From Acanthamoeba sp. SK_2022b (Eukaryota; Discosea; Longamoebia; Acanthamoebidae), in contig JANDJZ010001288.1 in the NCBI GenBank assembly GCA_027943245.1, positions 1-11,407 of the forward strand: DNA of 11,407 bases. The letters run 5' to 3'. The number at the start of each line of letters is the position of its first letter. Position 1 is the stretch's first letter. Below are positions 1 to 7,833 of this stretch, piece by piece. The position numbers and the translations under genes were made by a program. Under the pieces are notes generated by a model that did not search any database, was not told where the DNA came from, and saw only the letters and a list, made by a program, of their open reading frames with translations.

Positions 1-125
1 AACGGCGGAACGCCGCCGTCTCCGTTTCTCTTTCCTCTTTCGTCACTGAGACATCAGCCATACGGGTTGTTGTATTGGTGACGCGATCGCGAGCCTGGGT
101 CTTTCGACCTGGCTGTCGCTGCCAT
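1..125 (+). other. 16S-23S spacer, first part (16S end to tRNA-Ile)
   Basis: This is transcribed spacer between the 16S gene (upstream, outside the window) and tRNA-Ile. I see none of the conserved 16S 3'-end sequence here. Bases 2-19 can fold into a 7-bp GC-rich hairpin with a 4-nt loop (ACGGCGG / CCGCCGT), followed by a pyrimidine-rich stretch; this may be part of 16S 3' processing. No protein gene is supported. Confidence 0.75.
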
Positions 126-202
126 AGGCCCGTAGCTCAGGTGGTTAGAGCGTACGCCTGATAAGCGTAAGGTCGGCAGTTCGAGTCTGCCCGGGCCTAC
201 CA
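126..202 (+). tRNA. tRNA-Ile (anticodon GAT)
   Basis: A 77-nt cloverleaf can be drawn by hand. The acceptor stem is AGGCCCG (126-132) with CGGGCCT (192-198), the D-arm is GAGC-type, and the anticodon loop CTGATAA (158-164) carries GAT at 160-162. The T-arm loop is TTCGAGT, and A199 plus an encoded CCA (200-202) complete the 3' end. It decodes AUC and AUU. It is the first tRNA of the rRNA operon spacer and is separated from tRNA-Ala by 73 nt, the standard Ile-Ala order of bacterial rRNA operons. It is cotranscribed with the rRNAs. Confidence 0.98.
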
Positions 203-275
203 GCCCTGCTGGACTCCAGCCTTGGACAGTATCGATGACAGCTCTCCTGGGCTTCGCACTATTCCTCGAAGGAAT

Positions 276-351
276 GGGGCCATAGCTCAGTTGGTAGAGC
301 GCCTGCTTTGCAAGCAGGATGTCGTCGGTTCGACTCCGTCTGGCTCCACCA
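276..351 (+). tRNA. tRNA-Ala (anticodon TGC)
   Basis: A 76-nt cloverleaf with acceptor GGGGCCA (276-282) against TGGCTCC (341-347), containing the G-U pair typical of tRNA-Ala identity at position 3 of the stem. The anticodon stem CCTGC/GCAGG encloses loop TTTGCAA (307-313) with TGC at 309-311. The T-loop is TTCGACT, and A348 plus encoded CCA ends the gene at 351. It reads GCN alanine codons. It is the second spacer tRNA in the rRNA operon. Confidence 0.98.
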
Positions 352-617
352 CTCGCCGTGCGGCGAGGGGCATTTGACCAGAGGCTCCGCTTTGAAAGCG
401 GTGGCGCACCCCGCCAAAGCTCGCATGATCGCATCAAGTATTGCCCGTCGGCGCTCGCCGACAGGCATTGATATCGTAAAGGAAGAACGTGACCGGCTCC
501 CCTGAGCTTTTAGGTCTTGTTCGAGAAGAAGACATTGTCTGACAAAAATCAGGCTTGGTCCCCCGGCAACTTTCCAGTCGGGCGGAATAAACCAAGCATG
601 AGTTTTGCTGAGAAACG
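352..617 (+). other. Spacer between tRNA-Ala and 23S rRNA
   Basis: This is about 266 nt of transcribed spacer with no convincing gene. It holds two upstream arms of long-range pairings. Bases 525-539 (GAAGAAGACATTGTC) are exactly complementary to 3447-3461 beyond the 23S, and 598-617 form the 5' arm of the 23S processing stem. Bases 519-529 are also complementary to 3642-3652 beyond the 5S, so alternative long-range folds are possible. Confidence 0.8.
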
Positions 618-624
618 ATCAAAC
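598..624 (+). repeat. 5' arm of 23S processing stem
   Basis: Bases 598-624 are the exact reverse complement of 3388-3414, giving an uninterrupted 27-bp helix that brings the two ends of 23S together. In bacterial pre-rRNA such a stem is the RNase III substrate that releases pre-23S, and the mature ends lie inside it. Pairing is read directly from the sequence; the processing role is known for rRNA operons in general. The exact cut sites cannot be read from the sequence. Confidence 0.9.
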
Positions 625-659
625 GTTGAAGGGCTTCTGACGGATGCCTTGGCGTAGAG

Positions 660-691
<32 letters not shown>

Positions 692-838
692 AACCGGGGA
701 GGCGCTAGCACCCTTTGATCCGGTTATTTCCGAATGGGGAAACCCACCTTTACAGTCTTCCAACTCTGTTTCTTCGGAGACAGCGATTGGCGGATTGTTA
801 AAAGGTATAATGAGCTGAATACATAGGCTTCATTAAGC

Positions 839-875
<37 letters not shown>

Positions 876-1087
876 AAGGACATCAACCGAGACTCCCGTA
901 GTAGTGGCGAGCGAACCGGGACCAGGCCAGTGCTCTTGTGAAATAAAGACGAACGATCTGGAAAGGTCGGCCATAGTGGGTGAAAGCCCCGTAGTCATCA
1001 AACAGCAAGAGACTCGAGTAGGGCGGGACACGTGAAATCCTGTCTGAACATGGGGGGACCACCCTCCAAGCCTAAGTACTCCTCTAC

Positions 1088-1127
<40 letters not shown>

Positions 1128-1263
1128 CACCCCGACAAGGGGAGTGAAACAGATCCTGAAATCGGAAGCCTACAAGCAGTCGGAGCCGCCAAGCGCGGTG
1201 ACGGCGTACCTTTTGTATAATGGGTCAGCGACTTCATGTGTCGAGCAAGCTTAAGCCGTTAGG

Positions 1264-1297
<34 letters not shown>

Positions 1298-2406
1298 CTA
1301 AGTTCGACGTATGACGACCCGAAACCAGGTGATCTATCCATGAGCAGGTTGAAGGTTAGGTAACACTAACTGGAGGACCGAACCCGTGAATGTTGAAAAA
1401 TTCTGGGATGACTTGTGGATAGGGGTGAAAGGCCAATCAAACCTGGACATAGCTGGTTCTCCGCGAAATCTATTTAGGTAGAGCGTCCGACGAATTCCTT
1501 GGGGGGTAGAGCACTGGATGGTTGCGGGCTGCGCGAGCGGTACCAATACTAACCAAACTCCGAATACCCAAGAGAACTATCGGGCAGACACACGGCGGGT
1601 GCTAACGTCCGTCGTGAAAAGGGAAACAACCCTAACCATCATCTAAGGCCCCCAAGTCACGGCTAAGTGGGAAACGATGTGGGATTGCTTTGACAATCAG
1701 GAGGTTGGCTTAGAAGCAGCCATCCTTTAAAGAAAGCGTAACAGCTCACTGATCAAGCGATCCTGCGCGGAAAATGTAACGGGGCTCAAGCCGTGCGCCG
1801 AAGATATGGGTTTGCAGTTTACTGCAAGCGGTAGCGGAGCGTTCCGTAAGCCGGTGAAGGTCAGGCGTGAGCCTGGCTGGAGGTATCGGAAGTGAGAATG
1901 CTGACATGAGTAACGATAAGAGTGTGAGAGACACTCTCGCCGAAAGACCAAGGGTTCCTGCGTAAAGCTAATCTGCGCAGGGTTAGTCGGCCCCTAAGGC
2001 GAGGCTGAAAAGCGTAGTCGATGGGAAGCAGGTAAATATTCCTGCACCAGCTGGAAGTGACGGATGGCTTAACTCGTACCCACTTATTGGATTGTGTGTG
2101 CGGGGGCGTTGTCCCAGGAAATAACTCCAGCAGAGACCGTACCCGAAACCGACACAGGTGGTCAGGTAGAGCATACCAAGGCGTTTGAGAGAACTGTGCT
2201 GAAGGAACTCGGCAAATTGCACGCGTAACTTCGGAATAAGCGTGACTCACCTTGCGCAAGCAGGAATGAGTGGCACAAGCCAGGGGGTAGCGACTGTTTA
2301 GCAAAAACACAGGGCTCTGCGAAGCAGCAATGCGACGTATAGGGTCTGACGCCTGCCCGGTGCCTGAAGGTTAAAGGGAGGAGTGAAAGCTCCGAACTGA
2401 AGCCCA

Positions 2407-2489
<83 letters not shown>

Positions 2490-2917
2490 CGACTTCCCCA
2501 CTGTCTCCAGCACAGGCTCAGTGAAATTGAATTCCCCGTGAAGATGCGGGGTTCCCGCGGTCAGACGGAAAGACCCTATGAACCTTTACTATAGCTTCGC
2601 CTTGGCGTTAGCGACCGTATGTGTAGGATAGGTGGGAGACTATGAAACCGGGGCGCCAGCTCTGGTGGAGTCGTCCTTGAAATACCACCCTTACTGTCGT
2701 TGACGTCTAACCGAGGGCCGTTATCCGGTCCCGGGACATGGCGTGGTGGGTAGTTTGACTGGGGCGGTCGCCTCCCAAAGTGTAACGGAGGCGCGCGATG
2801 GTGAGCTCAGAGCGGTCGGAAATCGCTCGTCGAGTGCAATGGCATAAGCTCGCCTGACTGCGAGACTGACAAGTCGAGCAGAGACGAAAGTCGGCCATAG
2901 TGATCCGGTGGTCCCGA

Positions 2918-2953
<36 letters not shown>

Positions 2954-2999
2954 TAGGGATAACAGGCTGATTTTGCCCAAGAGTCCATATCGACGGCAA

Positions 3000-3078
<79 letters not shown>

Positions 3079-3154
3079 TGGTACGTGAGCTGGGTTCAGA
3101 ACGTCGTGAGACAGTTTGGTCCCTATCTGCCGTGGGTGTTCGAAGCTTGAGAGG

Positions 3155-3187
<33 letters not shown>

Positions 3188-3394
3188 ATACCTCTGGTGT
3201 ACCTGTCATGGCGCCAGCTGTGCAGCAGGGTAGCTAAGTATGGAATAGATAACCGCTGAAAGCATCTAAGCGGGAAACTAACCTCAAAACAAGGCTTCGC
3301 TGAGGATCGTGGAAGACTACCACGTTGATAGGCCAGGTGTGGAAGCGCGGCGACGCGTGAAGCTTACTGGTACTAATAATCCGATCGGTTTGAT
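618..3394 (+). rRNA. rrl: 23S ribosomal RNA
   Basis: This is the large-subunit rRNA, about 2.78 kb and apparently complete. Landmarks include the 5' region with the conserved GGATGCCTTGGC block near 642, the I-CeuI homing-endonuclease recognition region at about 2422-2448 in domain IV, and the peptidyl-transferase segment GACGGAAAGACC at about 2564-2575. The positions equivalent to E. coli A2058 and A2059 are both A (2569-2570), the macrolide-sensitive type. The sarcin-ricin loop AGTACGAGAGGACC is at about 3165-3178. Both ends lie inside a perfect long-range stem (598-624 with 3388-3414), so the exact mature ends are uncertain by several bases. No large intervening sequence is obvious. Many ORFs on either strand inside this interval are shadows. 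Confidence 0.97.
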
Positions 3395-3414
3395 CGTTTC
3401 TCAGCAAAACTCAT
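3388..3414 (+). repeat. 3' arm of 23S processing stem
   Basis: This is the exact reverse complement of 598-624. Directly after it, GATCATC and GATGATC in 3418-3441 can form a small local hairpin. A further 15-bp exact complement to the spacer (3447-3461 with 525-539) suggests a second, outer helix around the 23S. Confidence 0.9.
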
Positions 3415-3468
3415 TCGATGATCATCCTTGACCAGATGATCGTCACGACAATGTCTTCTTCGCAATCC

Positions 3469-3618
3469 TTCTGTCCGCCTCGTTGACCTGGTGGCTATGT
3501 CGGAGGTTCCCCACCCGATCCCATTCCGAACTCGGTCGTTAAGCCCTCCAGAGCCAATGGTACTTCGTCTTAAGGCGCGGGAGAGTAGGTCGCCGCCGGG
3601 TCTACCAGGCGGACAGAA
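3469..3618 (+). other. Stem bracketing the 5S rRNA
   Basis: Bases 3469-3480 (TTCTGTCCGCCT) are the exact reverse complement of 3607-3618, forming a 12-bp helix just outside the 5S gene. It most likely guides endonucleolytic release of pre-5S. The pairing is directly visible; the role is inferred from rRNA operons in general. Confidence 0.8.
3485..3602 (+). rRNA. rrf: 5S ribosomal RNA
   Basis: This is about 118 nt. The terminal helix I pairs GACCTGGTGGC (from 3485) with GCCGCCGGGTC (to 3602), using G-U wobbles. The conserved loop block CCGATCCCATTCCGAACTCGG lies at about 3514-3534, and GCGGGAGAGTAGGTCGCCGCC marks the 3' half. It sits in its normal place, about 90 nt after the 23S and before tRNA-fMet. 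The mature ends are set by the helix and could shift by one or two bases. Confidence 0.95.
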
Positions 3619-3681
3619 TGATTGCGCAGCTCCATAAAGGCTCTTCTCGAACCGTTCTTCCTTCACGACACTACCGTTTGC

Positions 3682-3688
3682 CGCGGGA

Positions 3689-3730
<42 letters not shown>

Positions 3731-3758
3731 GTAGGTTCAAATCCTACTCCCGCACCCA
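3682..3758 (+). tRNA. Initiator tRNA-fMet (anticodon CAT)
   Basis: A 77-nt cloverleaf: acceptor CGCGGGA (3682-3688) against TCCCGCA (3748-3754), with the C1 x A72 mismatch that marks bacterial initiator tRNA for formylation. The anticodon loop CTCATAA carries CAT at 3716-3718, and the T-arm is GTAGG-TTCAAAT-CCTAC. Two details differ from the E. coli initiator. The anticodon stem ends AGG/CCT rather than GGG/CCC, and the residue before CCA (3755) is C rather than the usual A73. It closes the rRNA operon. The stop codon of the convergent recombinase gene begins right after the CCA end. Confidence 0.96.
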
Positions 3759-5351
3759 CTACTGAATATCATCGCCGTCCTGGGCTGAATTAGGCGGCGC
3801 GATTTTGCCTTTAGCGTCAGCGCGAATCCTCCCGCGCTCAGGCGGCGTGACCACGACAGTTCCGACTAGTCGCCGCACCAGATCGCGCGCCTCGGCGGGG
3901 CCGCCATGCTGTCGCTGCGCGCCGCCAGCCTGCTCGGTGACGCCACCATCGTCCGATACCGATCGGCCACCGGGATGCAGCGCGACGATGGATGCCGCGC
4001 GGCGTCGCCGCCAGCTCGTTTGTTCAGCGCGGCGGGTTTCCAGCGCCGCCAATCGGTCCTAACGGCCAGGTTGCTCAGCACGCCGTCGGCGACCTGATCG
4101 ACCAGACGCTCGGCGCGACGTTTTACCTCCGCCAGTTCGCTCTCCGCCTTGGCTCGACCCAGCGTCCGTGTCCGGGTGGCGTGCTCGGCGGCGAGGCGCG
4201 CCTCCTCGACGGCGAGCGCTACGCGTTCAGGCGTAAGCAGGCGGTCTTTTACCGCCGCCAGCACTCGGGTTTCGATCTCGCCGCCCTTCATGCTTCGCCC
4301 ATTGGTGCAGATCGCCGTGCCCCGCTCCCGGCGCCACGAGCATACAAATCTTAGCTCGCCGCCGCTGCGGATCATGGGGCCGCCGCAGGCGCCGCAGGTC
4401 AGCTTGCCGCTGAGCAGATGTCTGGGTCGCACACGGTTCAGAGGAGAGGTCTTGTGAGGGCCAAGCTTGTTTTGCGCATAGCGTTCGCGCACGCTCTGCC
4501 AAAGATCGTCGGATACGATCCGAAGGGCGGGCACTTGGGTGCGCACGAGGTCTGCGGCATCAGCCGTGCGAGCTTTGCGTTTGCCCGTATGGCGATCTTT
4601 GATCCAGGTCTGCCTGCCAAACACCAGTTCGCCGCGATAGAGGGCGTTATGGATCACGCCGTTGCCGTTAGCCGCATCACCGTTGATGGTGGAGGCGTTC
4701 CACTCTCCGCCGCGCGGGCTGGTGACGCCTCTGGCGTTCAGGTCGTTCGCCACACGATGGCGCGTGGCGAGACACGCCAGCGGTATATCGCGGCGAAGAT
4801 TTCTCGAACGACTTCGGCTTTTCGGCTTCCATCCGATGTCCCCCCAACCGCGTATCGGCTCCAGAGGAATCCAGTTCGCGGCGGTATGCGATAGCCATGA
4901 CGCGTCCGCCCAGCAAGCCGACCGGAACGTGCGACGTCCCGAGGCCGCGCGCCGGGTTTGCGCCCGATCTCCTTGAGTTTGCTGCGTTCATCGTGCCCAT
5001 CAGGCCGATCTGCAACTCGCTGATCTCACCCTCAGAAAACGTGTGGATGCGCACGCCGTGAAAGCACAGATCTTCGTAAAGAGCCGACACACCTGCTTGT
5101 GAGCGCGACAATCGATCCAGGGCTTCGCACACGACGACGTCGAACTGCCCAGCCTTGGCGCCGGCCATGAGGGCGTGCAGCCCTGGCCTATTGGCCGTTG
5201 AACTGCCGGAGATCGCGGCGTCCTCAAAGCGCGAAACAGCCGACATGCCGTTCTTCGTTGCGAAGGCCACGCAGGTCGCAAACTGATCGGCGATCGAGCT
5301 TACGTTTTGAAGGTCCGTTGAATAGCGGGCGTACAAGGCGGCGCGCATCAT
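3759..5351 (-). pseudogene. Large serine recombinase, multiply frameshifted
   Basis: This gene resembles a large serine site-specific recombinase (resolvase/invertase family), which would cut and rejoin DNA at attachment sites. The intact N-terminal part (5351 to about 4990) starts MMRAALYARYSTD with the nucleophile at Ser11 and contains DRLSRS and a later LMGTMNA helix end. The middle is scrambled over about 4990-4740, where the conserved pieces (KLKEIG, GGRVMA, RKAEVVREIFAA, YTAGVS) alternate between frames. Bases about 4740-4080 read cleanly: the recombinase domain with SPRGGEWNASTING and NALYRGELVF, then a zinc ribbon with CGAC and two later Cys. The C-terminal coiled region switches frame again at least three times. 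AGGAG at 5360-5364 fits the start. In total at least eight frame changes are needed, so this is either a decayed gene or poor sequence. The stop (3759-3761) touches the tRNA-fMet 3' end. Confidence 0.85.
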
Positions 5352-5620
5352 GGGGGTGGCTCCTGATCGGCTGTCTGGCCCTTAGCGTGCATATCGATGA
5401 TCGCACGCGCAAGGGCGCGGGCTAGATCGTCGAGCAGGGTTTGTGCGGCAGCCGCTCTCAATGACGGGGAGAGGGTGTCATCGGCGGCGAGATCGCCCGC
5501 ACAGTCTATGATGGTTGTGGCCTGCTCAGCCGGATCATCTCGCACGCGTTCACCGGGCGAAGGCGTCGTGTCGCACGAAGAAGCGCGACAATGGTTGTAT
5601 GATGTCATAAAATTTTCCAT
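5348..5620 (-). CDS. Small ORF coupled to the recombinase
   Basis: This is a 90-aa hypothetical protein that I do not recognise. Its TGA stop overlaps the recombinase ATG (ATGATG at 5351-5346), the arrangement of translationally coupled genes, which is the main reason to believe it. The C-terminal half is Ala- and Leu-rich and probably helical (SLRAAAAQTLLDDLARALARAI), followed by a Pro-rich tail; no signal peptide or membrane segment is seen. The ATG at 5620 lacks a clear ribosome binding site, and an in-frame ATG at 5608 is an alternative. It may be an accessory or regulatory partner of the recombinase, but nothing in the sequence proves that. Confidence 0.55.
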   Translation of the reverse strand: MENFMTSYNHCRASSCDTTPSPGERVRDDPAEQATTIIDCAGDLAADDTLSPSLRAAAAQTLLDDLARALARAIIDMHAKGQTADQEPPP

Positions 5621-5635
5621 CGGTTTGGCCGTAGC

Positions 5636-5648
5636 CAGATTTAATCTG
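5636..5648. promoter_or_regulatory. Palindrome upstream of the small ORF
   Basis: CAGATTTAATCTG is a perfect 13-nt palindrome around a central T. It lies 16 bp upstream of the small ORF start, in an AT-rich patch, on the promoter side of the small ORF and recombinase pair. It could be an operator, or part of a recombination site of the neighbouring serine recombinase. Only the symmetry and location support this. Confidence 0.3.
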
Positions 5649-5706
5649 CCAAAAGTATGGGCAGGCCGATGGGAAGGGGTGTTATGTATCTGCGGCGAAG
5701 GTCCTA

Positions 5707-6535
5707 GGCTCAGGACCCATTGATGTGATGTGCTCGATCTGATTCAGGCTCTGTAAGGAGACTGGATATGAGCGACCTCTATTGGCTGACGGACGAGCAG
5801 ATGGCGCGGCTGCAGCCGCACTTCCCCAAGAGCCACGGCAAGCCCAGGGTGGATGATCGTCGGGTGTTGAGCGGGATCATCTTCGTCAACCGCAACGGGC
5901 TTCGCTGGCGTGACGCGCCGCCGGTCTATGGCCCACACAAGACGCTGTACAACCGCTGGAAGCGTTGGAGCGAGGCCGGGGTCTTCATCCGGATGATGGA
6001 GGGACTGTCCGGCGCTCAGGCCGAACGGCGCACCCTCATGATCGACGCGACCTATCTCAAGGCGCACCGTACGGCTTCGAGCCTCGCGGTAAAAAAGGGG
6101 GTCTTGGGCGGCTCATCGGACGCACCAAAGGCGGCATGAACACCAAGCTTCACGCCGTAACCGATGCGAACGGACGCCCCATCAGCCTGTTCATGACGGC
6201 AGGCCAGGTCAGCGACTACACCGGTGCTGCGGCCCTGCTGGACAGCCTTCCCAAGGCCCAATGGCTGCTGGGCGACCGGGGCTATGACGCAGACTGGTTC
6301 AGGGACGCTTTGGAGGCCAAGGGCATCACGCCCTGCATCCCCGGTCGAAAATCCCGGACCGCGCCTATCCGTTACGACAAGCGCCGGTACAAAAGCCGAA
6401 ACCGCATCGAAATCATGTTCGGCCGGCTCAAGGACTGGCGTCGCGTCGCCACCCGCTACGATCGGTGCCCGACCGTCTTCCTGTCCGCCATCGCCCTCGC
6501 CGCTACAGTGCTATTCTGGCTATGAGTCCTGAGCC
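5707..6535 (+). mobile_element. IS5-family insertion sequence (IS427-group-like), complete
   Basis: This is an 829-bp element with imperfect terminal inverted repeats: GGCTCAGGACCCAT (5707-5720) and, at the other end, ATGAGTCCTGAGCC (6522-6535), 13 of 14 matching. A TA dinucleotide flanks both ends (5705-5706 and 6536-6537), consistent with a short target duplication. It contains one two-frame transposase gene. Length, ends and frameshift organisation fit the IS427 group of the IS5 family. The transposase stop codon overlaps the right repeat. The element looks intact and possibly active. It separates the recombinase region from the featureless stretch that follows. Confidence 0.92.
5768..6525 (+). 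CDS. IS5-family transposase (two frames, -1 frameshift)
   Basis: This DDE transposase cuts and inserts its own element. Frame 1 (5768-6139) starts MSDLYWLTDEQ after a good ribosome site (AAGGAG at 5755-5760) and holds the first catalytic Asp (D93 in MIDATYLK). The second part, in the -1 frame and ending at 6525, holds the second Asp in LLGDRGYD and the Y-2-R-3-E-6-K signature in YKSRNRIEIMFGRLK. The frames meet at an A6G5 tract (about 6091-6101), a slippery sequence that would give a fused protein of about 252 aa by -1 frameshifting. Such programmed shifting is typical of this IS group, so this is not a broken gene. Confidence 0.92.
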
Positions 6536-6702
6536 TAAGAATTGGTAAATTGACTGTTCGAAGTGCAATGCAGGCGATTGGTAATTTGCGGAAAATCGCC
6601 AAGATCCTGCTGTTAGTTGGCGCGGTCGGCGGTCAGAAGAAGCAGTCAGCAAACAGAATGAGGCTGTCTGAAAACGTCTCCAGTCAGTGCGAGTTAGGTT
6701 AG

Positions 6703-6723
6703 CCTCCTGAGGTCTTCAGGAGG
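6703..6723. repeat. Hairpin, 8-bp stem
   Basis: CCTCCTGA (6703-6710) and TCAGGAGG (6716-6723) pair perfectly around a 5-nt loop. No T-run follows on either strand, so I do not call it a terminator. Confidence 0.45.
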
Positions 6724-7139
6724 TGGATGTGAGCCGTTTCATTCGGGCGGCCGATCGTCGCAGCCCACGCTGCTTCCTGAATGTCTCGATGTCTCGATGA
6801 CTCTGTGGCCGAGGATGGTCCGGTCCGGGTGGTCGATGTCTTCGTCGATGAACCGGATCTGTGCGACCCTCCAGGCTGGCGGGAGTGTTGGGTGATTGAA
6901 TGATTGCCTGCGGCGCTAAGAGGGCGCGCTTGGAGATCTGGTGCGAGAGCAATGTCTTCGAGGCTTCCGGTTCCTTTCCCCGGCCCGCGTCCGCCATGAC
7001 CTCTTGTCGTCCTCACCCTTTGACTCACTGGCCCATAGTGTTACGAATTTTCGGGGTGGGATTGCGTTGCCCTGGCGGCTGCGCCGTCTCGATCTAGCGC
7101 CGCCCATGGCCGGTTGCCTTCGGCGCCAGGCGTAGCGGA

Positions 7140-7156
7140 GAAGCGCGGAGCGCTTC
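7140..7156. repeat. Hairpin, 7-bp stem
   Basis: GAAGCGC and GCGCTTC pair perfectly around a GGA loop. It lies 38 bp outside the end of the truncated IS5-family element. There is no T-run, so the function is unknown. Confidence 0.4.
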
Positions 7157-7193
7157 GTCATCTTCGCCCGGCCCGGCAATGGACAGAGGCCTA

Positions 7194-7207
7194 GGGTCCG
7201 GACTCAT
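7194..7207. repeat. Terminal repeat of a second IS5-family element
   Basis: GGGTCCGGACTCAT after TA (7192-7193) closely matches the terminal repeat GGCTCAGGACCCAT of the intact IS5-family element at 5707. The transposase stop codon overlaps it on the - strand, just as in the intact copy, so it marks the 3' end of a related element. Confidence 0.75.
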
Positions 7208-7502
7208 TTGGTCCAGAGCGTGATGGCGGCGATGATGTCGGAGGCCTGGTCGGGCGAAAGTTGCAGGACACGAGGCCTGCCGGCTTCGTCCGTCAGTATG
7301 TGGACCTGGGTCGTTCGACCGCCACGGGACTGGCCTATGGCATGAGCCGCGGCCCCCCTTTTGCGCCGACCTCCGAGCGGTGCGCCTTGACGAAAGTCGA
7401 GTCGATCATCGCCGACACCTGCGGGTCGGCCGCCTCATTGAGCGCGGTCAGGATCCGCTGCCACAGCCCATCGGGGTGACGGTGGCACCAGCTGCTAAGC
7501 CT
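7204..7502 (-). pseudogene. IS5-family transposase remnant, truncated and deleted
   Basis: Read from 7502 downwards, the remnant begins RLSSWCHRHPDGLWQRILTA and continues with the first catalytic Asp region (AMIDSTFVKAHRS). At an A4G6 tract (about 7357-7366) the frame must shift by -1, as in the intact IS427-like copy, giving AIGQSRGGRTTQVHILTDEAG and then QLSPDQASDI. From there it jumps straight to AAITLWTK and the stop at 7204-7206, so the second Asp, the Glu signature and most of the C-terminal half are missing through an internal deletion. The 5' part is cut off by the IS3-family element at 7503. No active transposase can be made. Confidence 0.8.
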
Positions 7503-7566
7503 TGACGTGCCCCTGAGAATTTCCTCCACGCGGAGCTAGAGTCCGGCCCTTGAAAGGACGGACGGA

Positions 7567-7833
7567 ATGAAACGAGCGAGATTCACGGAAGAGCAGATCA
7601 TCGGGATCCTGCGGGAGAACGAGGCCGGCGCCAAAGCGGGCGAGCTGGCGCGCAAGCACGGCGTGTCGGAGGGCACGATCTACGCCTGGAAGGCCAAGTT
7701 CGGCGGGATGAGCGTGTCGGACGCCCAGCGCCTCCGGGCCCTGGAAGACGAGAACGGAAAGCTGAAGCGCCTGCTGGCCGACGCCATGCTCGACAAAGCC
7801 GCGTTGAACGATCTGCTGTCAAAAAAGTGGTAG
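7567..7833 (+). CDS. IS3-family transposase OrfA
   Basis: OrfA is an 88-aa DNA-binding protein of the HTH_8 / transposase_8 type that recognises the IS ends. The start MKRARFTEEQIIGILREN is typical of the IS407/IS51 groups, followed by a helix-turn-helix (GELARKHGVSEGTIYAWKAK, about residues 25-45) and a leucine-zipper-like helix (LRALEDENGKLKRLLADAM, about 56-75). AAAGGAC lies just upstream of the ATG. At its end A_AAA_AAG (7821-7827) is a canonical -1 slippery heptamer before the TAG, allowing production of an OrfAB fusion of about 395 aa, which is the active transposase in this family. Confidence 0.94.
   Translation: MKRARFTEEQIIGILRENEAGAKAGELARKHGVSEGTIYAWKAKFGGMSVSDAQRLRALEDENGKLKRLLADAMLDKAALNDLLSKKW

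Larger units (their letters stand above)
6538..7189. other. About 650 bp with no recognisable gene
   Basis: This lies between two IS5-family elements. No ORF has a convincing family signature or codon pattern on either strand. A fragment on the - strand around 6730-6990 gives protein-like but unrecognised text broken by stops and frame changes (for example AQIRFIDEDIDHPDRTILG), so it may be a decayed gene remnant. Other visible features are the near-repeat ATTGGTAAATT / ATTGGTAATTT (6541 and 6576 region), a short tandem ATGTCTCG repeat near 6781, and two hairpins listed separately. Confidence 0.5.

Noticed and set aside
861..3233. Many ORFs of 60-150 codons on both strands inside the 23S gene
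   Set aside because: They lie inside a complete, conserved rRNA and carry no protein-family motifs; they are shadows.
3805..4354. + strand ORFs overlapping the recombinase
   Set aside because: They are Arg/Ala/Pro-rich antisense frames of the GC-rich recombinase; the - strand reading has the family motifs.
6088..6104. Frame change in the intact IS5-family transposase as gene damage
   Set aside because: It falls on an A6G5 slippery tract at the place where this IS group uses programmed frameshifting.
6779..6799. Short ATGTCTCG direct repeats as a possible CRISPR or satellite
   Set aside because: Only two contiguous copies, with no spacers.
6699..7028. Overlapping - strand ORFs of 93 and 109 codons between the IS elements
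   Set aside because: Composition is low-complexity (Arg/Ser/Thr), no motif was recognised, and another frame reads better; treated as a possible remnant only.
6703..7156. Two perfect hairpins as terminators
   Set aside because: Neither is followed by a T-run on either strand.
7821..7833. OrfA stop and OrfB frame change in the IS3 element as a mutation
   Set aside because: A_AAA_AAG is the standard -1 slippery site of IS3-family elements.
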